Positions 50,355 to 62,356 of a DNA stretch of 64,000 nt are shown here, piece by piece. The notes beneath the pieces were generated by a model. That model ran no database searches and was not told the origin of the DNA. It saw only the letters and a program-made list of their open reading frames with translations. The stretch lies in assembly GCA_945952415.1 (NCBI GenBank), contig CAMFIF010000010.1:102570-166569 (forward strand). Reading direction: 5' to 3'. Every line of letters begins with the position of its first letter. The stretch's first letter is position 1. Position numbers and translations under genes: made by a program. The stretch is from an uncultured Rhizobium sp. GTDB lineage: Bacteria > Pseudomonadota > Alphaproteobacteria > Rhizobiales > Rhizobiaceae.

Positions 50355-51167
50355 ATGGCACATGCGCTCGACTTCCTTCCGGCCTCAATTACCCGAAAGG
50401 CCGCTCCCCGCGTCGCCAAGGCCAGTTTCAAGACCCTGTTCGGTCTTCCGGTTTGCGATTTCGGCTGGGAGCAGGCCCTCTATCACGTTCGTGCAGCGAT
50501 CGGGGGAGAAGGCCGCCAGACGGTGCTTTCCTTCCTGGATGCATCCGAGGTGAACCGGCTTTCCACCCGCCGCGGCCATCGCGAGGCGCTTGCCCGTCGC
50601 CTTCTTCTTGCCGATGGGGCCGCCATCGACCTTGCTGCCCGTCTCGTCACCGGCACGTCCTTTCCCGCAAGCTTCCGGGACAGCGATTTCATTCCGGCGC
50701 TGACGACCTATCTGTCGGAGCCGATGCGCATCGGCGTGCTCGCGGGCGATTCGACGCTGCTTGCCGAGGCGGTCGCGGGCTTCCGCCGCCATGCCCCCTG
50801 GCACCAGTTCCTTGCCCTGCCGGCGGATGCCGACGTGCTCGGCAATCCCGTACCGCTGCTGGAGCGGATCGCCGAGGCAGAGCTTGATATCCTGATCCTG
50901 GCGACGGATGGCGAGACCCGCGACACGCTGATCGAGCACCATCTCCGTCCGGCCCATGCCTCGCTTGTCATCACCGGCGGCGAGGTGCTTGCGGTCATGG
51001 CAGGCCGCAAGGCCCGGATTGACCGCCGCCGCCGCAAGCGCGGGCTCGAATGGCTTTTTCGCCTGAAGGCCGATCCGAAGGGCGTTCTCGTGAAAGCCAT
51101 CGGCACCCTGCCTGCCTTTGGCCTGCACCTTGCCCGCGAATGCCTGCGAAGCCTCGACAAACGTTGA
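50355..51167 (+). CDS. WecB/TagA/CpsF-family glycosyltransferase
   Basis: 270 aa; FSFLDASEVNRLS-type N-terminus, RKRGLEWLFRLKADPKG C-terminus. Confidence 0.75.
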   Translation: MAHALDFLPASITRKAAPRVAKASFKTLFGLPVCDFGWEQALYHVRAAIGGEGRQTVLSFLDASEVNRLSTRRGHREALARRLLLADGAAIDLAARLVTGTSFPASFRDSDFIPALTTYLSEPMRIGVLAGDSTLLAEAVAGFRRHAPWHQFLALPADADVLGNPVPLLERIAEAELDILILATDGETRDTLIEHHLRPAHASLVITGGEVLAVMAGRKARIDRRRRKRGLEWLFRLKADPKGVLVKAIGTLPAFGLHLARECLRSLDKR

Positions 51168-51255
51168 GGAATTTCGGCGCGCTCCGGTCGCTCGCCTTCT
51201 GGTGTTAAGTCTCGGTTAACCATCCGCCTTTAGCCTGCATTTACCAAGGGGACCC

Positions 51256-52914
51256 ATGGCTGGAGCCCTTGCGCAGGGATCTGGCGTCATGAATGCGAAG
51301 AACAACATTCCGGGTGGAAGCGGCCCCGCGGGACCGCCCGCGGCCGGCGGGGCGCAGCGCCTCGGCCGGGCGGCGCTGCTCGTGCTCGGCCTGACGGCAA
51401 CCGGCGCCTGCCTGCCGCTACTGCTTCAGCCCCGCGAAACCCAGCCCTGGCTTGCCTCCGTCACCCTCTCCGTGCGCGATCCCGTTGGCAATCCGCTGCC
51501 CGATACGCTCCAGCAATCGCTTTCCGATGCCCGCACCGACGAGGCGCTGGGCCGCGCCGTCGATCTTCTCGGGCTCGACCGGGACCCGGAATTTGCCGGC
51601 ACCGAGGTCAACTGGCTGACCGTTGCCCATGAGATCGTTTCCGGCGCCGAAGATGGCGCCACCGATCCCCGCCACCGCGCCATTCGCGCCCTGGCCTTGA
51701 AGACCGCTGTGCGCCACAAGCCGGGCGATGCGGAAGCCCGCCTGCTGGTCACCGCCTCCAGCCAGGATAAGGCGATCCGGATCGCCGAGGCCCTTGCAAC
51801 CGTCTATTCCGCCGCAACCGAAATCACCGGGGCCGTTCCCGAACAGGCGGCGATGGCCGAGGCTGAAAAGGCCGAGGCCGCGCTCGCCGAATTCCGCAAT
51901 GCGCCCGCCAATGCCGGCCTCACCGACGTGCTGCTGAAACGCAGCCGACTGAAGGGGCTCGATGCCCATCGGGCCGAAATGCTCTTAGCCATCCGGCCTG
52001 AGGCCGATCTCTCCGATGCGACCGTCAATGACGTGATCTCCGGCCGGCTCGGTGCCGCCATCGAGGATCCGCAGCTGACCGCACTCGGCAAGGCCTATAC
52101 CGAGGCTTCCATGCAGCGCTCGGCCCTTGCGGTTTCTCTGGGGCCGAAACATCCCCGTCTGCAGCAGGCCGACGCCGAGTTGCAGAAGGCGCGGGACGCG
52201 CTTCAGGCAAGATTGAAACTGCTGAAGGCCGAAAGCGGCGACCAGGCGCGCAACCGCGAGAAGATGCTCGCATCGCTCGATGAAAAACGCCAGCAGCTCA
52301 GCCAGGAGATCGCCGGGAGCGGCATCGATCTCGACCGCTACGATGCGCTGGTTGCCGCCCTGGACAAGGCCCGCGATGCGGCGCGCGCGCCGGCTGCAAC
52401 CGAAAGCGCAAAGCTGCCGATCTACGATGCCTCGGCCCCTGATGTGCTCCAGCCCGTAAAGGCCGCGCTGTCCACCTGGCAGATCCTCATGGGCGGCCTG
52501 TCCGGCCTGGGTGCCGGTCTCGCCTTCGTGCTCGCCCGGCGCAGCCATGGCCGCCGTGCCCCGGCGGCAAAACCGGAGCGCCCGCAGGCGCCGCCTCGCA
52601 GGGAGCCGCCACCTGCCGAAAGGCCGGCACCGCGCCGGGCGGACTCGCTTGAAAGCACGAAGCCGCTCCACCGGCACCATGCCGCCGCCAATGCCGAGAT
52701 CCTGCCGCAGCCGGTCCAGCCCCCCCCGCAGCCGAAGCCAAGGCTGAAGCACGCCTCGCCCGAACCGGCCCCCATTCCCACGGTGGAAAAGCTTCGGCGC
52801 GTCGCCCCCCATCTCTTCGAGGCGGACCGGTCCGAACGGGAAGTGGAGCGCCTCCGGGAGGAGCTGGCGGATCTCCGCCGCCGTGTCCTCGTTTCCGCCG
52901 GACACCGCATTTGA
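51256..52914 (+). CDS. Wzz/ExoP-like polysaccharide chain-length protein without kinase domain
   Basis: Two TM segments flanking coiled coil; LGPKHPRLQQADAELQKAR; proline-rich cytoplasmic tail. Confidence 0.6.
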   Translation: MAGALAQGSGVMNAKNNIPGGSGPAGPPAAGGAQRLGRAALLVLGLTATGACLPLLLQPRETQPWLASVTLSVRDPVGNPLPDTLQQSLSDARTDEALGRAVDLLGLDRDPEFAGTEVNWLTVAHEIVSGAEDGATDPRHRAIRALALKTAVRHKPGDAEARLLVTASSQDKAIRIAEALATVYSAATEITGAVPEQAAMAEAEKAEAALAEFRNAPANAGLTDVLLKRSRLKGLDAHRAEMLLAIRPEADLSDATVNDVISGRLGAAIEDPQLTALGKAYTEASMQRSALAVSLGPKHPRLQQADAELQKARDALQARLKLLKAESGDQARNREKMLASLDEKRQQLSQEIAGSGIDLDRYDALVAALDKARDAARAPAATESAKLPIYDASAPDVLQPVKAALSTWQILMGGLSGLGAGLAFVLARRSHGRRAPAAKPERPQAPPRREPPPAERPAPRRADSLESTKPLHRHHAAANAEILPQPVQPPPQPKPRLKHASPEPAPIPTVEKLRRVAPHLFEADRSEREVERLREELADLRRRVLVSAGHRI

Positions 52915-53140
52915 CTTTTCCCTTAAGACGGTCAATGAGCATATCGGAATAAGAACAAACAGACCCGGCTTGCCGCAAACGGACAGGTTTAGGCGCTCCA
53001 AGGCCAATCTGCCGTCGCGGCGGAACCTAGAGTGGCGCCGGAAGGCGAGGCGGGCATAGCCCTCGCCGGCCTGCCGCCGCTGCATCCCGTGGGCAGGACG
53101 GCCGGTCTGATGCGTTTTGACAAGGCAGGGAGATTTGCAC

Positions 53141-54040
53141 GTGACGACTGTAATTGATGGGAAGGAAGTTGCCGCTTCGGTAATCGACGCGGTGAAGGCG
53201 GCCAGCGCCAGCCTGGAACAGGAAACGGGCGTGAAGACCGGTCTCGCCGTCATCATCGTCGGCAATGATCCGGCCAGCCACGCCTATGTGAATTCCAAGA
53301 GCAAGATGGCGAAGGAATGCGGCTTCAAGTCGGTTCAGCACACGCTGCCGGAGGAAACCACGCAGGAAGAACTGGCAAGCCTCGTGGCAACGCTGAACAA
53401 GGATCCCTCCATCCACGGCATTCTCGTGCAGCTGCCCCTGCCGAAGCATCTCAATTCCGATCCCATCATCCAGTCCATCCTGCCGGAAAAGGATGTGGAC
53501 GGCCTGCATGTGGTGAATGCCGGCAAGCTGGCCACGGGCGATTCCGATACGGGTCTTGTGTCCTGCACGCCTGCCGGTTCCATGGTCTTCGTCCGCCGCA
53601 CCCATGGCGAGGACCTCTCGGGGCTTAACGCCGTGGTCATCGGCCGCTCCAACCTTTTCGGCAAGCCGATGGCCCAGCTGCTGCTGGCTGCCAATGCCAC
53701 CGTCACCGTCGCCCATTCCCGCACCAGGGACCTGCCCGGCATCTGCCGCACCGCCGATATCCTGGTGGCCGCCGTCGGCCGCCCGGAAATGGTCAAGGCC
53801 GACTGGGTGAAGCCCGGCGCCACGGTCATCGATGTCGGCATCAACCGCGTATCCGCTCCGGAAAAGGGCGAGGGCAAGTCGAAGCTCGTCGGCGACGTCG
53901 CCTTCGATGAATGCGCCCGTGTCGCCTCGGTGATCACCCCGGTTCCGGGTGGCGTCGGCCCGATGACGATTGCCATGCTGATGGCGAATACGGTGATTGC
54001 CGCCTGCCGCTCGGCCGGCAAGCCGGCGCCGAAGTTCTGA
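53141..54040 (+). CDS. folD: Bifunctional methylene-THF dehydrogenase/cyclohydrolase FolD
   Basis: GTG start; [63 protein letters not shown]. Confidence 0.97.
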   Translation: MTTVIDGKEVAASVIDAVKAASASLEQETGVKTGLAVIIVGNDPASHAYVNSKSKMAKECGFKSVQHTLPEETTQEELASLVATLNKDPSIHGILVQLPLPKHLNSDPIIQSILPEKDVDGLHVVNAGKLATGDSDTGLVSCTPAGSMVFVRRTHGEDLSGLNAVVIGRSNLFGKPMAQLLLAANATVTVAHSRTRDLPGICRTADILVAAVGRPEMVKADWVKPGATVIDVGINRVSAPEKGEGKSKLVGDVAFDECARVASVITPVPGGVGPMTIAMLMANTVIAACRSAGKPAPKF

Positions 54041-54237
54041 CGATGGGATGAACGGGGCCGCTCTGGCGGCCCCGGCTCCTGCCTGTCCGTCTTTTGCGGT
54101 AACGGAATGGCGGGAACGGCCTGGCGGGCTATGTCCACAGCGCAGAGCCCATTCTCTCCCTATTTTTCCAACCCTCTGTTAAATTTCGGCTGCTAGTCTG
54201 CCACCTCAAGAACGAGTCTGGAGTGGTAGTAGTGCGT

Positions 54238-54642
54238 ATGATGGCTCCGCCGAAAGAGCACTTCCTGAACAGGGAAGAGTCTTTCATGTATGACCGGGAA
54301 AGCCGGTTCACGATGGAAGAAACGCTGAATGCGGCCCGCATCGAATATCAGGAGCGGGTGGTCACCCATCTTGCATCCCGGCGTTGCGATCTGGTGCGGA
54401 TTTCCCCGGCCGGCGCGGTGCTGTCGCTACTCACCCAGTTCCACGTGCCCAAGCAGTTCTATCTCGATATTCCCGATGCGCGGATCGCCAAGATCGGCTG
54501 CGTGCTGATGAAGACCTTTACAAACAACACCATCGAGGCCCGCTTCCTGAAGCTTTTGACGAAGCGGGAAATGGATCGCATCTTCGTCTTCAGCACCCAT
54601 CCGGCCCATCGCGACCGGGTACTCGACGTCCGCAACTGGTAA
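54238..54642 (+). CDS. PilZ-fold-like small protein
   Basis: Pattern RISPAGAVLSLLTQFHVPKQFYLDIPDARIAKIGCVLMKTFTNNTIEARFL. Confidence 0.45.
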   Translation: MMAPPKEHFLNREESFMYDRESRFTMEETLNAARIEYQERVVTHLASRRCDLVRISPAGAVLSLLTQFHVPKQFYLDIPDARIAKIGCVLMKTFTNNTIEARFLKLLTKREMDRIFVFSTHPAHRDRVLDVRNW

Positions 54643-54771
54643 GTACGGGAGAGGCGCCCAAAAGCCTCGGCGCGCATTTCCGCCCCCGCCGCTGTCGCAT
54701 CGAGAACATGGAGGCGAAAGGTCCGCGGCTACTATCCCGGGAACAGGACCGTTTCCGAAGGATAAGCCGCC

Positions 54772-55695
54772 GTGATCGTCCGGCCCCGACCCAATCTGCT
54801 GCAACTCCTCTATATCATGCGCGGCTCCGTCATTCCGCGGATCCTGCCGCAGATCGCGGGCGTAGCGGTCTTTTCCGCCCTTCTCGTTGCCCTGCACGAT
54901 ATCTATCCCCAGGCCATCCCGATCTATGCCGGCGCGCCCTTCGCGCTGATCGGCATTGCCCTGTCGATCTTCCTCAGCTTTCGCAATTCCGCCTGTTATG
55001 ACCGCTGGTGGGAGGCGCGCAAGATCTGGGGTGAGCTCGTTTTCACCACACGCCATCTGGCCCGCCAGAGCCTTGTGCTCGAAGCCGGCAATGCTTCCGA
55101 CCGGGAAAGCCGCAGGCGGCTGCTTTCGCTCGCCATGGCCTTTGCCCATGCAATGGTCATCCATCTGCGCGGTGCCGGTGACAATGAAAGGGTGCTGAAG
55201 CATCTCCCGGCCGACGTGGCTCCCGCCTATCTCGGCAGCCGCAATCCGCCCGATGCGCTGCTGCGGGCCATGGCCGTGGAATGTGCGCTGTTGCTCCGTC
55301 GGGGCAGCATCAGCGATGTGCTCTACCAGGCCTTTGATCGCAGCCTGGCGAGCCTCGGCGCGGTGCAGGCGGGCTCGGAGCGGATCCGCAATACGCCCGT
55401 ACCCTTCGCCTATACGCTGCTCCTGCATCGCACGGCCTATCTCTTCTGTTTTTCCATGCCGCTCGGTTTCATCACGGCGCTCGGCTGGGCAACGCCGCTG
55501 GCCGCGGCCATGATCGCCTATGCCTTCTTCGGGCTCGATGCGCTCGGCGACGAGCTCGAAGAGCCCTTCGGTCTTCTCCCGAACGATCTCCCCATCGCCG
55601 CGCTGGCGGAGATCATCGAGATCAACCTGCGCGAGGCGCTCGGAGAAACCGACCTCCCGCCGCTTCCGGCCCCGGTGAACTACGTGCTCACCTGA
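54772..55695 (+). CDS. Bestrophin-family (UPF0187) channel protein
   Basis: 307 aa; SFRNSACYDRWWEARKIWGELV; GLDALGDELEEPFG. Confidence 0.85.
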   Translation: MIVRPRPNLLQLLYIMRGSVIPRILPQIAGVAVFSALLVALHDIYPQAIPIYAGAPFALIGIALSIFLSFRNSACYDRWWEARKIWGELVFTTRHLARQSLVLEAGNASDRESRRRLLSLAMAFAHAMVIHLRGAGDNERVLKHLPADVAPAYLGSRNPPDALLRAMAVECALLLRRGSISDVLYQAFDRSLASLGAVQAGSERIRNTPVPFAYTLLLHRTAYLFCFSMPLGFITALGWATPLAAAMIAYAFFGLDALGDELEEPFGLLPNDLPIAALAEIIEINLREALGETDLPPLPAPVNYVLT

Positions 55696-55701
55696 TCGCG
55701 C

Positions 55702-56121
55702 TCAGTTTGGCGCCACGTAGCCGAACAGCGGGTGCTTTATGAGACCCAGGGTCGAGTTGGGATTGGTAACCCCGGCCAGGTGGTCGACGATCTTGGTTGG
55801 CTGTTCCTTGATGAACTCGCAGCGCAGGATGTCCTTTTCGCGGCCCACCACGATGCATCCCATGCCGAGCTGGTGCTTGCCGACGAACAGGTAGAAATGC
55901 TTCGGAATGTCCTTCGCCTGCTCGGTGAAAAGGCGAACCCCCACTTCCGATATATCCTGGGCGAGGACGATATATTGCGCGATGTTCCGGTTCCCCTTGG
56001 TGGTGAACAGAATGCGCGCCATGAAGGCACATTTGCGGCGCTCGAACCGACGCCGCTCGTATTTCGGCGCAATGCGGGAGAGATAGTTCCCGACAAGGCT
56101 GGTGTTGCTGGCATCCGGCAT
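55702..56121 (-). CDS. PilZ-domain protein
   Basis: RRFERRK (RxxxR) and DISEVG (DxSxxG) motifs. Confidence 0.75.
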   Translation of the reverse strand: MPDASNTSLVGNYLSRIAPKYERRRFERRKCAFMARILFTTKGNRNIAQYIVLAQDISEVGVRLFTEQAKDIPKHFYLFVGKHQLGMGCIVVGREKDILRCEFIKEQPTKIVDHLAGVTNPNSTLGLIKHPLFGYVAPN

Positions 56122-56264
56122 TGTATTCCTCCGTATCGTTGCGGTGGAAATAACAAAAGCAGATTTAGGCGCCTGTCTTATACATAGCACATTATTGGCG
56201 TAAGTCAAATATACGTCTAAAATCAAAGATTTATAGTTTTCGCCTTAACGGCTTATCTCACATT

Positions 56265-56702
56265 CTAACGATTGTATTCGGCAAATTTTCGCATCTGCCG
56301 GCTCCGGGGAAACAGCCAGTGGCCGATCTCGGAAAGGGTTGCTTCCGGCCGGGAAAGCGAGGAGAGAAAAGCGACCATGGCTTTGGATTCCCGCCGGATC
56401 AGCCGGCAATGCAGGCGGTCGGTGCCACGCCGATAGACGGTGCAGCCAAGCCCGATCTGTCCCGCCCCGAGTATCAGGGTAAAGCTGTTCGGCAGAAAGC
56501 CGCACAGTGCGCTGTCGATGACCAGCTCCTCGCGCGAGATCTCGCGGACATCGACGACGATTTCCTGGATGCGGCGGCAACCGGTGGTGCCATAGACCGC
56601 AACCGTCTGGAAATGGCAGGGCAGGCGTTCGAAGCCGTCGGGAAGGAAGGGTTCGGACCGATAGGCTGGCTGCCGGGAGCGGTGAGGGAAGGATGAGACC
56701 AT
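56265..56702 (-). CDS. PilZ-like protein (degenerate motifs)
   Basis: VDVREISREELVIDSA region aligned by eye with the neighbouring PilZ protein. Confidence 0.45.
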   Translation of the reverse strand: MVSSFPHRSRQPAYRSEPFLPDGFERLPCHFQTVAVYGTTGCRRIQEIVVDVREISREELVIDSALCGFLPNSFTLILGAGQIGLGCTVYRRGTDRLHCRLIRRESKAMVAFLSSLSRPEATLSEIGHWLFPRSRQMRKFAEYNR

Positions 56703-56796
56703 AAAACATCCGAAAAGAAGAATAAACGAAAACAAGAATAATAGAATGTTAAATGGTTAATTTTTGGTTAACGGGGAGTGTCTTGCCCCAAAAGAA

Positions 56797-56827
56797 ATGC
56801 CCTGCGCGCCGATGGCGGGCAGGGCAT
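56797..56827 (-). terminator. Terminator of zwf-pgl-edd operon
   Basis: ATGCCCTGC...GCAGGGCAT with T-rich minus-strand flank. Confidence 0.6.
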
Positions 56828-56850
56828 ATGAAGAACGATGAAAGTCAGGA

Positions 56851-58677
56851 TCAGGCGAAGATGCCGGCACCCTCGTCGGCCGCGCGGGCGAGCATGCGGA
56901 AGGGGGCGAAAAGTTCGCGTCCCATGCCGAATTCATTGCCGGATAGATCCGCGACCACGGGGCTGCGGCTGGCGAGTTCCGCAGGCTCGACCAGAAGCTC
57001 CAGCGTGCCCTGAACCGCATCGAGCCGGATCATGTCGCCGTCGCGCACCAGCGCGATCGGCCCGCCATCTTTGGCCTCGGGCGTCACATGGATGGCTGCG
57101 GGCACCTTGCCCGACGCACCGGACATGCGGCCATCGGTCACCAGCGCCACCCGGTAGCCGCGATCCTGAAGCACGCCGAGCGGCGGCGTCAGGCGATGGA
57201 GTTCCGGCATGCCATTCGCCTTCGGGCCCTGGAAGCGCACGACGGCGATGAAATCCCGGTCGAGCTTCCCAGCCTTGAAGGCCTCCTGAAGCTCCTGCTG
57301 GTCGTGGAAGACGATGGCCGGCGCCTCGATGATGTGCCGGTCGGGCTTCACCGCGGAGATCTTGATCACGCCCCGGCCGAGATTGCCGGTGAGAACCTTG
57401 AGGCCGCCATTGGCCTGGAAGGGCTTGTCGATGGTGGTGAGCACCTTTGGATCGGCGCTGACGGAAGGGATGGGCTCGCGCACCACCTGGCCCTTCTCGC
57501 CAAGCTTCACGTCGATGGCATAGGCTTCCAGCCCTTCGCCGGCGACCGTGCGGACATCCTCATGCAGCAGCCCGCCCTTCAGCAGTTCGGAAATCAGGAA
57601 GCCCATCCCGCCTGCCGCGTGGAAATGGTTCACGTCGGCAAGCCCGTTCGGATACACGCGGGCCAGCAGCGGCACCACGTCGGAAAGATCGGAAATATCC
57701 TGCCAGGTGAGCTTGATGCCCGCCGCTGCGGCCATCGCCACCAGATGCAGCGTGTGATTGGTGGAGCCGCCGGTGGCATGGAGCCCGACCACGCCGTTGA
57801 CGATCGAGCGCTCGTCGATCATCTCGCCCGCCGGGGTGAATTCATTGCCGGAAGCGGTGATTGCAAGCGCCCGCCGGGCCGCCTCGCGGGTCAGCGCTTC
57901 GCGCAGCGGCGTACCCGGATTGATGAAGGAGGCGCCGGGCAGATGGAAGCCCATGATTTCCATCAGCATCTGGTTGGAATTGGCCGTGCCGTAGAAGGTG
58001 CAGGTGCCGGGCCCGTGATAGGATTTCGATTCCGCCTCCAGAAGCTCGGCACGGCCCACCTTGCCCTCCGCATAGAGCTGGCGGATACGGGATTTCTCGT
58101 CATTCGGCAGGCCCGAGGTCATCGGACCGGCGGGCACGAAGATCGCCGGCAGATGGCCGAAGGTGAGGGCTGCAATGACCAGCCCCGGAACAATCTTGTC
58201 GCAGACACCGAGATAGAGGGCCGCATCGAACATGTTGTGGGAAAGGCCGATACCGGCCGCCATGGCAATCACGTCGCGGGAAAAGAGCGAGAGCTCCATG
58301 CCCGGCTGGCCCTGGGTCACGCCATCGCACATGGCCGGCACGCCGCCTGCCACCTGCGCCACGCCGCCCGCCTCGCGCGCCGCTTCCCGGATGATCGCCG
58401 GAAAGGTCTCGAAGGGCTGATGGGCGGAGAGCATGTCATTATAGGAGGTGATGATGCCGAGATTGAGCACCTGATCCCCCGCCAGCGCCTGCTTTTCCGC
58501 CGGCGAACAGACCGCAAAGCCGTGGGCGAGATTGCCGCAGGAGAGCACGGCGCGGTGCGGCCTCTTGGAAACCGCCGTTCGCACCCGCTCCAGATAGGCC
58601 TCGCGGCCTGGCCGGGAGCGCTCGACGATGCGGCGGGTGATGGCTTCGATGGTGGCATGCGGTGTCCGAGACGACAT
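56851..58677 (-). CDS. edd: 6-phosphogluconate dehydratase Edd
   Basis: IlvD/Edd features ([49 protein letters not shown]). Confidence 0.96.
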   Translation of the reverse strand: MSSRTPHATIEAITRRIVERSRPGREAYLERVRTAVSKRPHRAVLSCGNLAHGFAVCSPAEKQALAGDQVLNLGIITSYNDMLSAHQPFETFPAIIREAAREAGGVAQVAGGVPAMCDGVTQGQPGMELSLFSRDVIAMAAGIGLSHNMFDAALYLGVCDKIVPGLVIAALTFGHLPAIFVPAGPMTSGLPNDEKSRIRQLYAEGKVGRAELLEAESKSYHGPGTCTFYGTANSNQMLMEIMGFHLPGASFINPGTPLREALTREAARRALAITASGNEFTPAGEMIDERSIVNGVVGLHATGGSTNHTLHLVAMAAAAGIKLTWQDISDLSDVVPLLARVYPNGLADVNHFHAAGGMGFLISELLKGGLLHEDVRTVAGEGLEAYAIDVKLGEKGQVVREPIPSVSADPKVLTTIDKPFQANGGLKVLTGNLGRGVIKISAVKPDRHIIEAPAIVFHDQQELQEAFKAGKLDRDFIAVVRFQGPKANGMPELHRLTPPLGVLQDRGYRVALVTDGRMSGASGKVPAAIHVTPEAKDGGPIALVRDGDMIRLDAVQGTLELLVEPAELASRSPVVADLSGNEFGMGRELFAPFRMLARAADEGAGIFA

Positions 58678-58786
58678 GGCTTTGCTTCCCTTCAATAGGC
58701 TCGCCGGGCAGCCCCCTGGGAGAGGGGCCGCGGAACGGAGCCAGGCTTGGTGATGCACGGCCTTGAGACGCGTGCGGAAGGCGCGC

Positions 58787-59482
58787 TCAGGGCGCCCAGT
58801 ATATGTCCGGTTCGGTGGCGGCGCGCGTGAGGACGGCGCGGATCGGCATTTCGCTCTCGTCTTCGCCTGCCTCGGCTTTCGCCAGCACCTCGCGCTTCGA
58901 CTGGCCTTCGATGTGAAGGATCAGAAGCCGCGCATCCTGCAGCCGGCGAAAGCTGAAGGTCAGCCGCGGTTCGCCCGCCCCTTCGGCTTCCATGGTGAGA
59001 ATGGGGGCTTCCGTCTCCAGATCAAGCGCCGCCGCAAGATGATTGCCGCCCGGGAAGAAGGAGGCCGTGTGGCCGTCACCGCCCATGCCGAGCACCACCA
59101 CATCGAGGGGCGCGGCAAGCGCCCCGGCTAAGCCCGAGGCGAGATGGGCTGCCTCCTCCGCCGATCCTGCGGGCTGGTAGAGCGGCAGGAAATGGGCCTC
59201 TGCCGCCGCATTCCGCAGCAGCCTTTCGGCCACCAGCTGGTGGTTTGAGCGGGGATTGTCGCGGGGAACGAAACGCTCGTCCACGAGGGTCACGTCCACC
59301 TTGTCCCAGTCGAGGCTTCGGGTCGAAAGCGCGTCGAAGAAACGCCCCGGCGTCGTGCCGCCGGAAACGGCAATCGAGGCCCGGCCGCGGGCTTCGATCC
59401 CTTCGGAAAGGGCCGATGCCACCCGGTCCGCCATGGCGGATGCCAGCGCTTCTCCCGTGTCGAATGCGTGGAAACGGCTCAT
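58787..59482 (-). CDS. pgl: 6-phosphogluconolactonase
   Basis: [43 protein letters not shown]. Confidence 0.94.
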   Translation of the reverse strand: MSRFHAFDTGEALASAMADRVASALSEGIEARGRASIAVSGGTTPGRFFDALSTRSLDWDKVDVTLVDERFVPRDNPRSNHQLVAERLLRNAAAEAHFLPLYQPAGSAEEAAHLASGLAGALAAPLDVVVLGMGGDGHTASFFPGGNHLAAALDLETEAPILTMEAEGAGEPRLTFSFRRLQDARLLILHIEGQSKREVLAKAEAGEDESEMPIRAVLTRAATEPDIYWAP

Positions 59483-59486
59483 CGGC

Positions 59487-60962
<1,476 letters not shown>

Positions 60963-61006
60963 GCTCGTTCTCCGTAAAGGCATGGAAGCGGTCATAATCT
61001 AATCGA

Positions 61007-61044
61007 TTTAAAAAAGCCAGACTTGCCGACGGCAAATCTGGCTT
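61007..61044 (-). terminator. Terminator after the FAD oxidoreductase gene
   Basis: Minus strand AAGCCAGATTTGCCGTCGGCAAGTCTGGCTTTTTT. Confidence 0.75.
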
Positions 61045-61059
61045 GGGCGTGAAAAAAGA

Positions 61060-62343
61060 TCACAGCCGGTCGAGAAGCGCGTACCAGGTGAGCGCCAGGA
61101 ACAGGAGCGGTGCCCTCAACGAAGGCCCGCCGGGGAAGGGCGGGATTTTCAGGTCTCGATAGAGGTCGAGCTCCGTCCGGTTTCCGGTCACGTCATCCGC
61201 ATAGAGCTTGCCGCAATAGTTCGACAGCATCACCCCATGGCCCGAATAGCCCCCGATGGAGGTGACGCCGGGCATCACCTCCCGCACGAAGGGCTTGCGC
61301 GGCAGGGTGATCCCCACCGATCCGCCCCAGGAATGGGTGATCTCGATATCGGCGAGCTCCGGATAGATCTCGGCGATCTGGCGGCGGATATGGATGGAGA
61401 TATCGGCGGGATTGGCGGCCGTATAGGCCTCGCGCCCGCCGAAGATCAGCCGCCCATCCCGCGACTTGCGGAAATAGCGCACCATGAAGCGGCTGTCGGC
61501 AATGGCTTCGCTGCCCGGCAGCACCCGCGGGAACCGGTCGAGCGGCATGGTGGTGCCGATGAAGGAGCGGATCGGCATGACATGGGCCGCCGTGACCGGC
61601 TCCAGGCCCTCGATATAGCCATTGACGGCAATCAGCACCCGGTCGGCGGTGATGGTGCCCTTCGGCGTATCGATCAGCGTCTTGCCGCCCGCCTGGCGAA
61701 GACCGGTTGCCCGGGTCATTTCATGGAGGGAAGCGCCCGCCGCGGCTGCCACGCGGGCAAGGCCGATCACCAGCTTCAGCGGGTGGATATGGCCGGTGCC
61801 CGCATCATAGACGCCGCAGGTGAAGCGTTTCGAGCCGACGCGCTCCTCTGTTTCGCGACGGTCCATGTAGCGGATCGAGCCATAGCCGTAGCGCCCGGCC
61901 ATGATCTCGGCGGTGCGCCGGTATTCGTCATCCTTGCCGGGCTTGTGGGCCACGCTCATGTAGCCGGGCATGTAGTCCATGTCGATGCCATGGGCGGCGG
62001 CGAAATCCAGGAGATGGCGCTTCGCCCTTTCGGCCATGTCGAACAGCGCCTTGGTGCGCTCGAAGCCGAATTCCGGCTCCATCTCGTCCGGCCAGGCCCG
62101 CTGGCCGGTGCCGATCTGGCCGCCATTGCGGCCCGAAGCGCCATCGCCGAAGCGGGCAGCGTCGATCAGCGTGACCGAAACTCCCGCCTTGGCGAGATGA
62201 TAGGCCGCCTGAAGGCCCGTGAAGCCGCCGCCGATGATGGCGACGTCCGTTTGCCGCGAACCGTCGAGGGCCGGATAATCCGGCCGCTCGCCAGCGCTCG
62301 CCTGATACCAGGAAATTCCCGGCGCGATGGGGCTTTGCCACAT
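61060..62343 (-). CDS. FAD-dependent oxidoreductase (DAO family; PuuB-like gamma-glutamylputrescine oxidase)
   Basis: DVAIIGGGFTGLQAAYHLAKAGVSVTLIDAARFGDGASGRNGGQIGTG; downstream of a GS-like gene. Confidence 0.85.
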   Translation of the reverse strand: MWQSPIAPGISWYQASAGERPDYPALDGSRQTDVAIIGGGFTGLQAAYHLAKAGVSVTLIDAARFGDGASGRNGGQIGTGQRAWPDEMEPEFGFERTKALFDMAERAKRHLLDFAAAHGIDMDYMPGYMSVAHKPGKDDEYRRTAEIMAGRYGYGSIRYMDRRETEERVGSKRFTCGVYDAGTGHIHPLKLVIGLARVAAAAGASLHEMTRATGLRQAGGKTLIDTPKGTITADRVLIAVNGYIEGLEPVTAAHVMPIRSFIGTTMPLDRFPRVLPGSEAIADSRFMVRYFRKSRDGRLIFGGREAYTAANPADISIHIRRQIAEIYPELADIEITHSWGGSVGITLPRKPFVREVMPGVTSIGGYSGHGVMLSNYCGKLYADDVTGNRTELDLYRDLKIPPFPGGPSLRAPLLFLALTWYALLDRL

Positions 62344-62356
62344 GGGGTTAAGGCCC

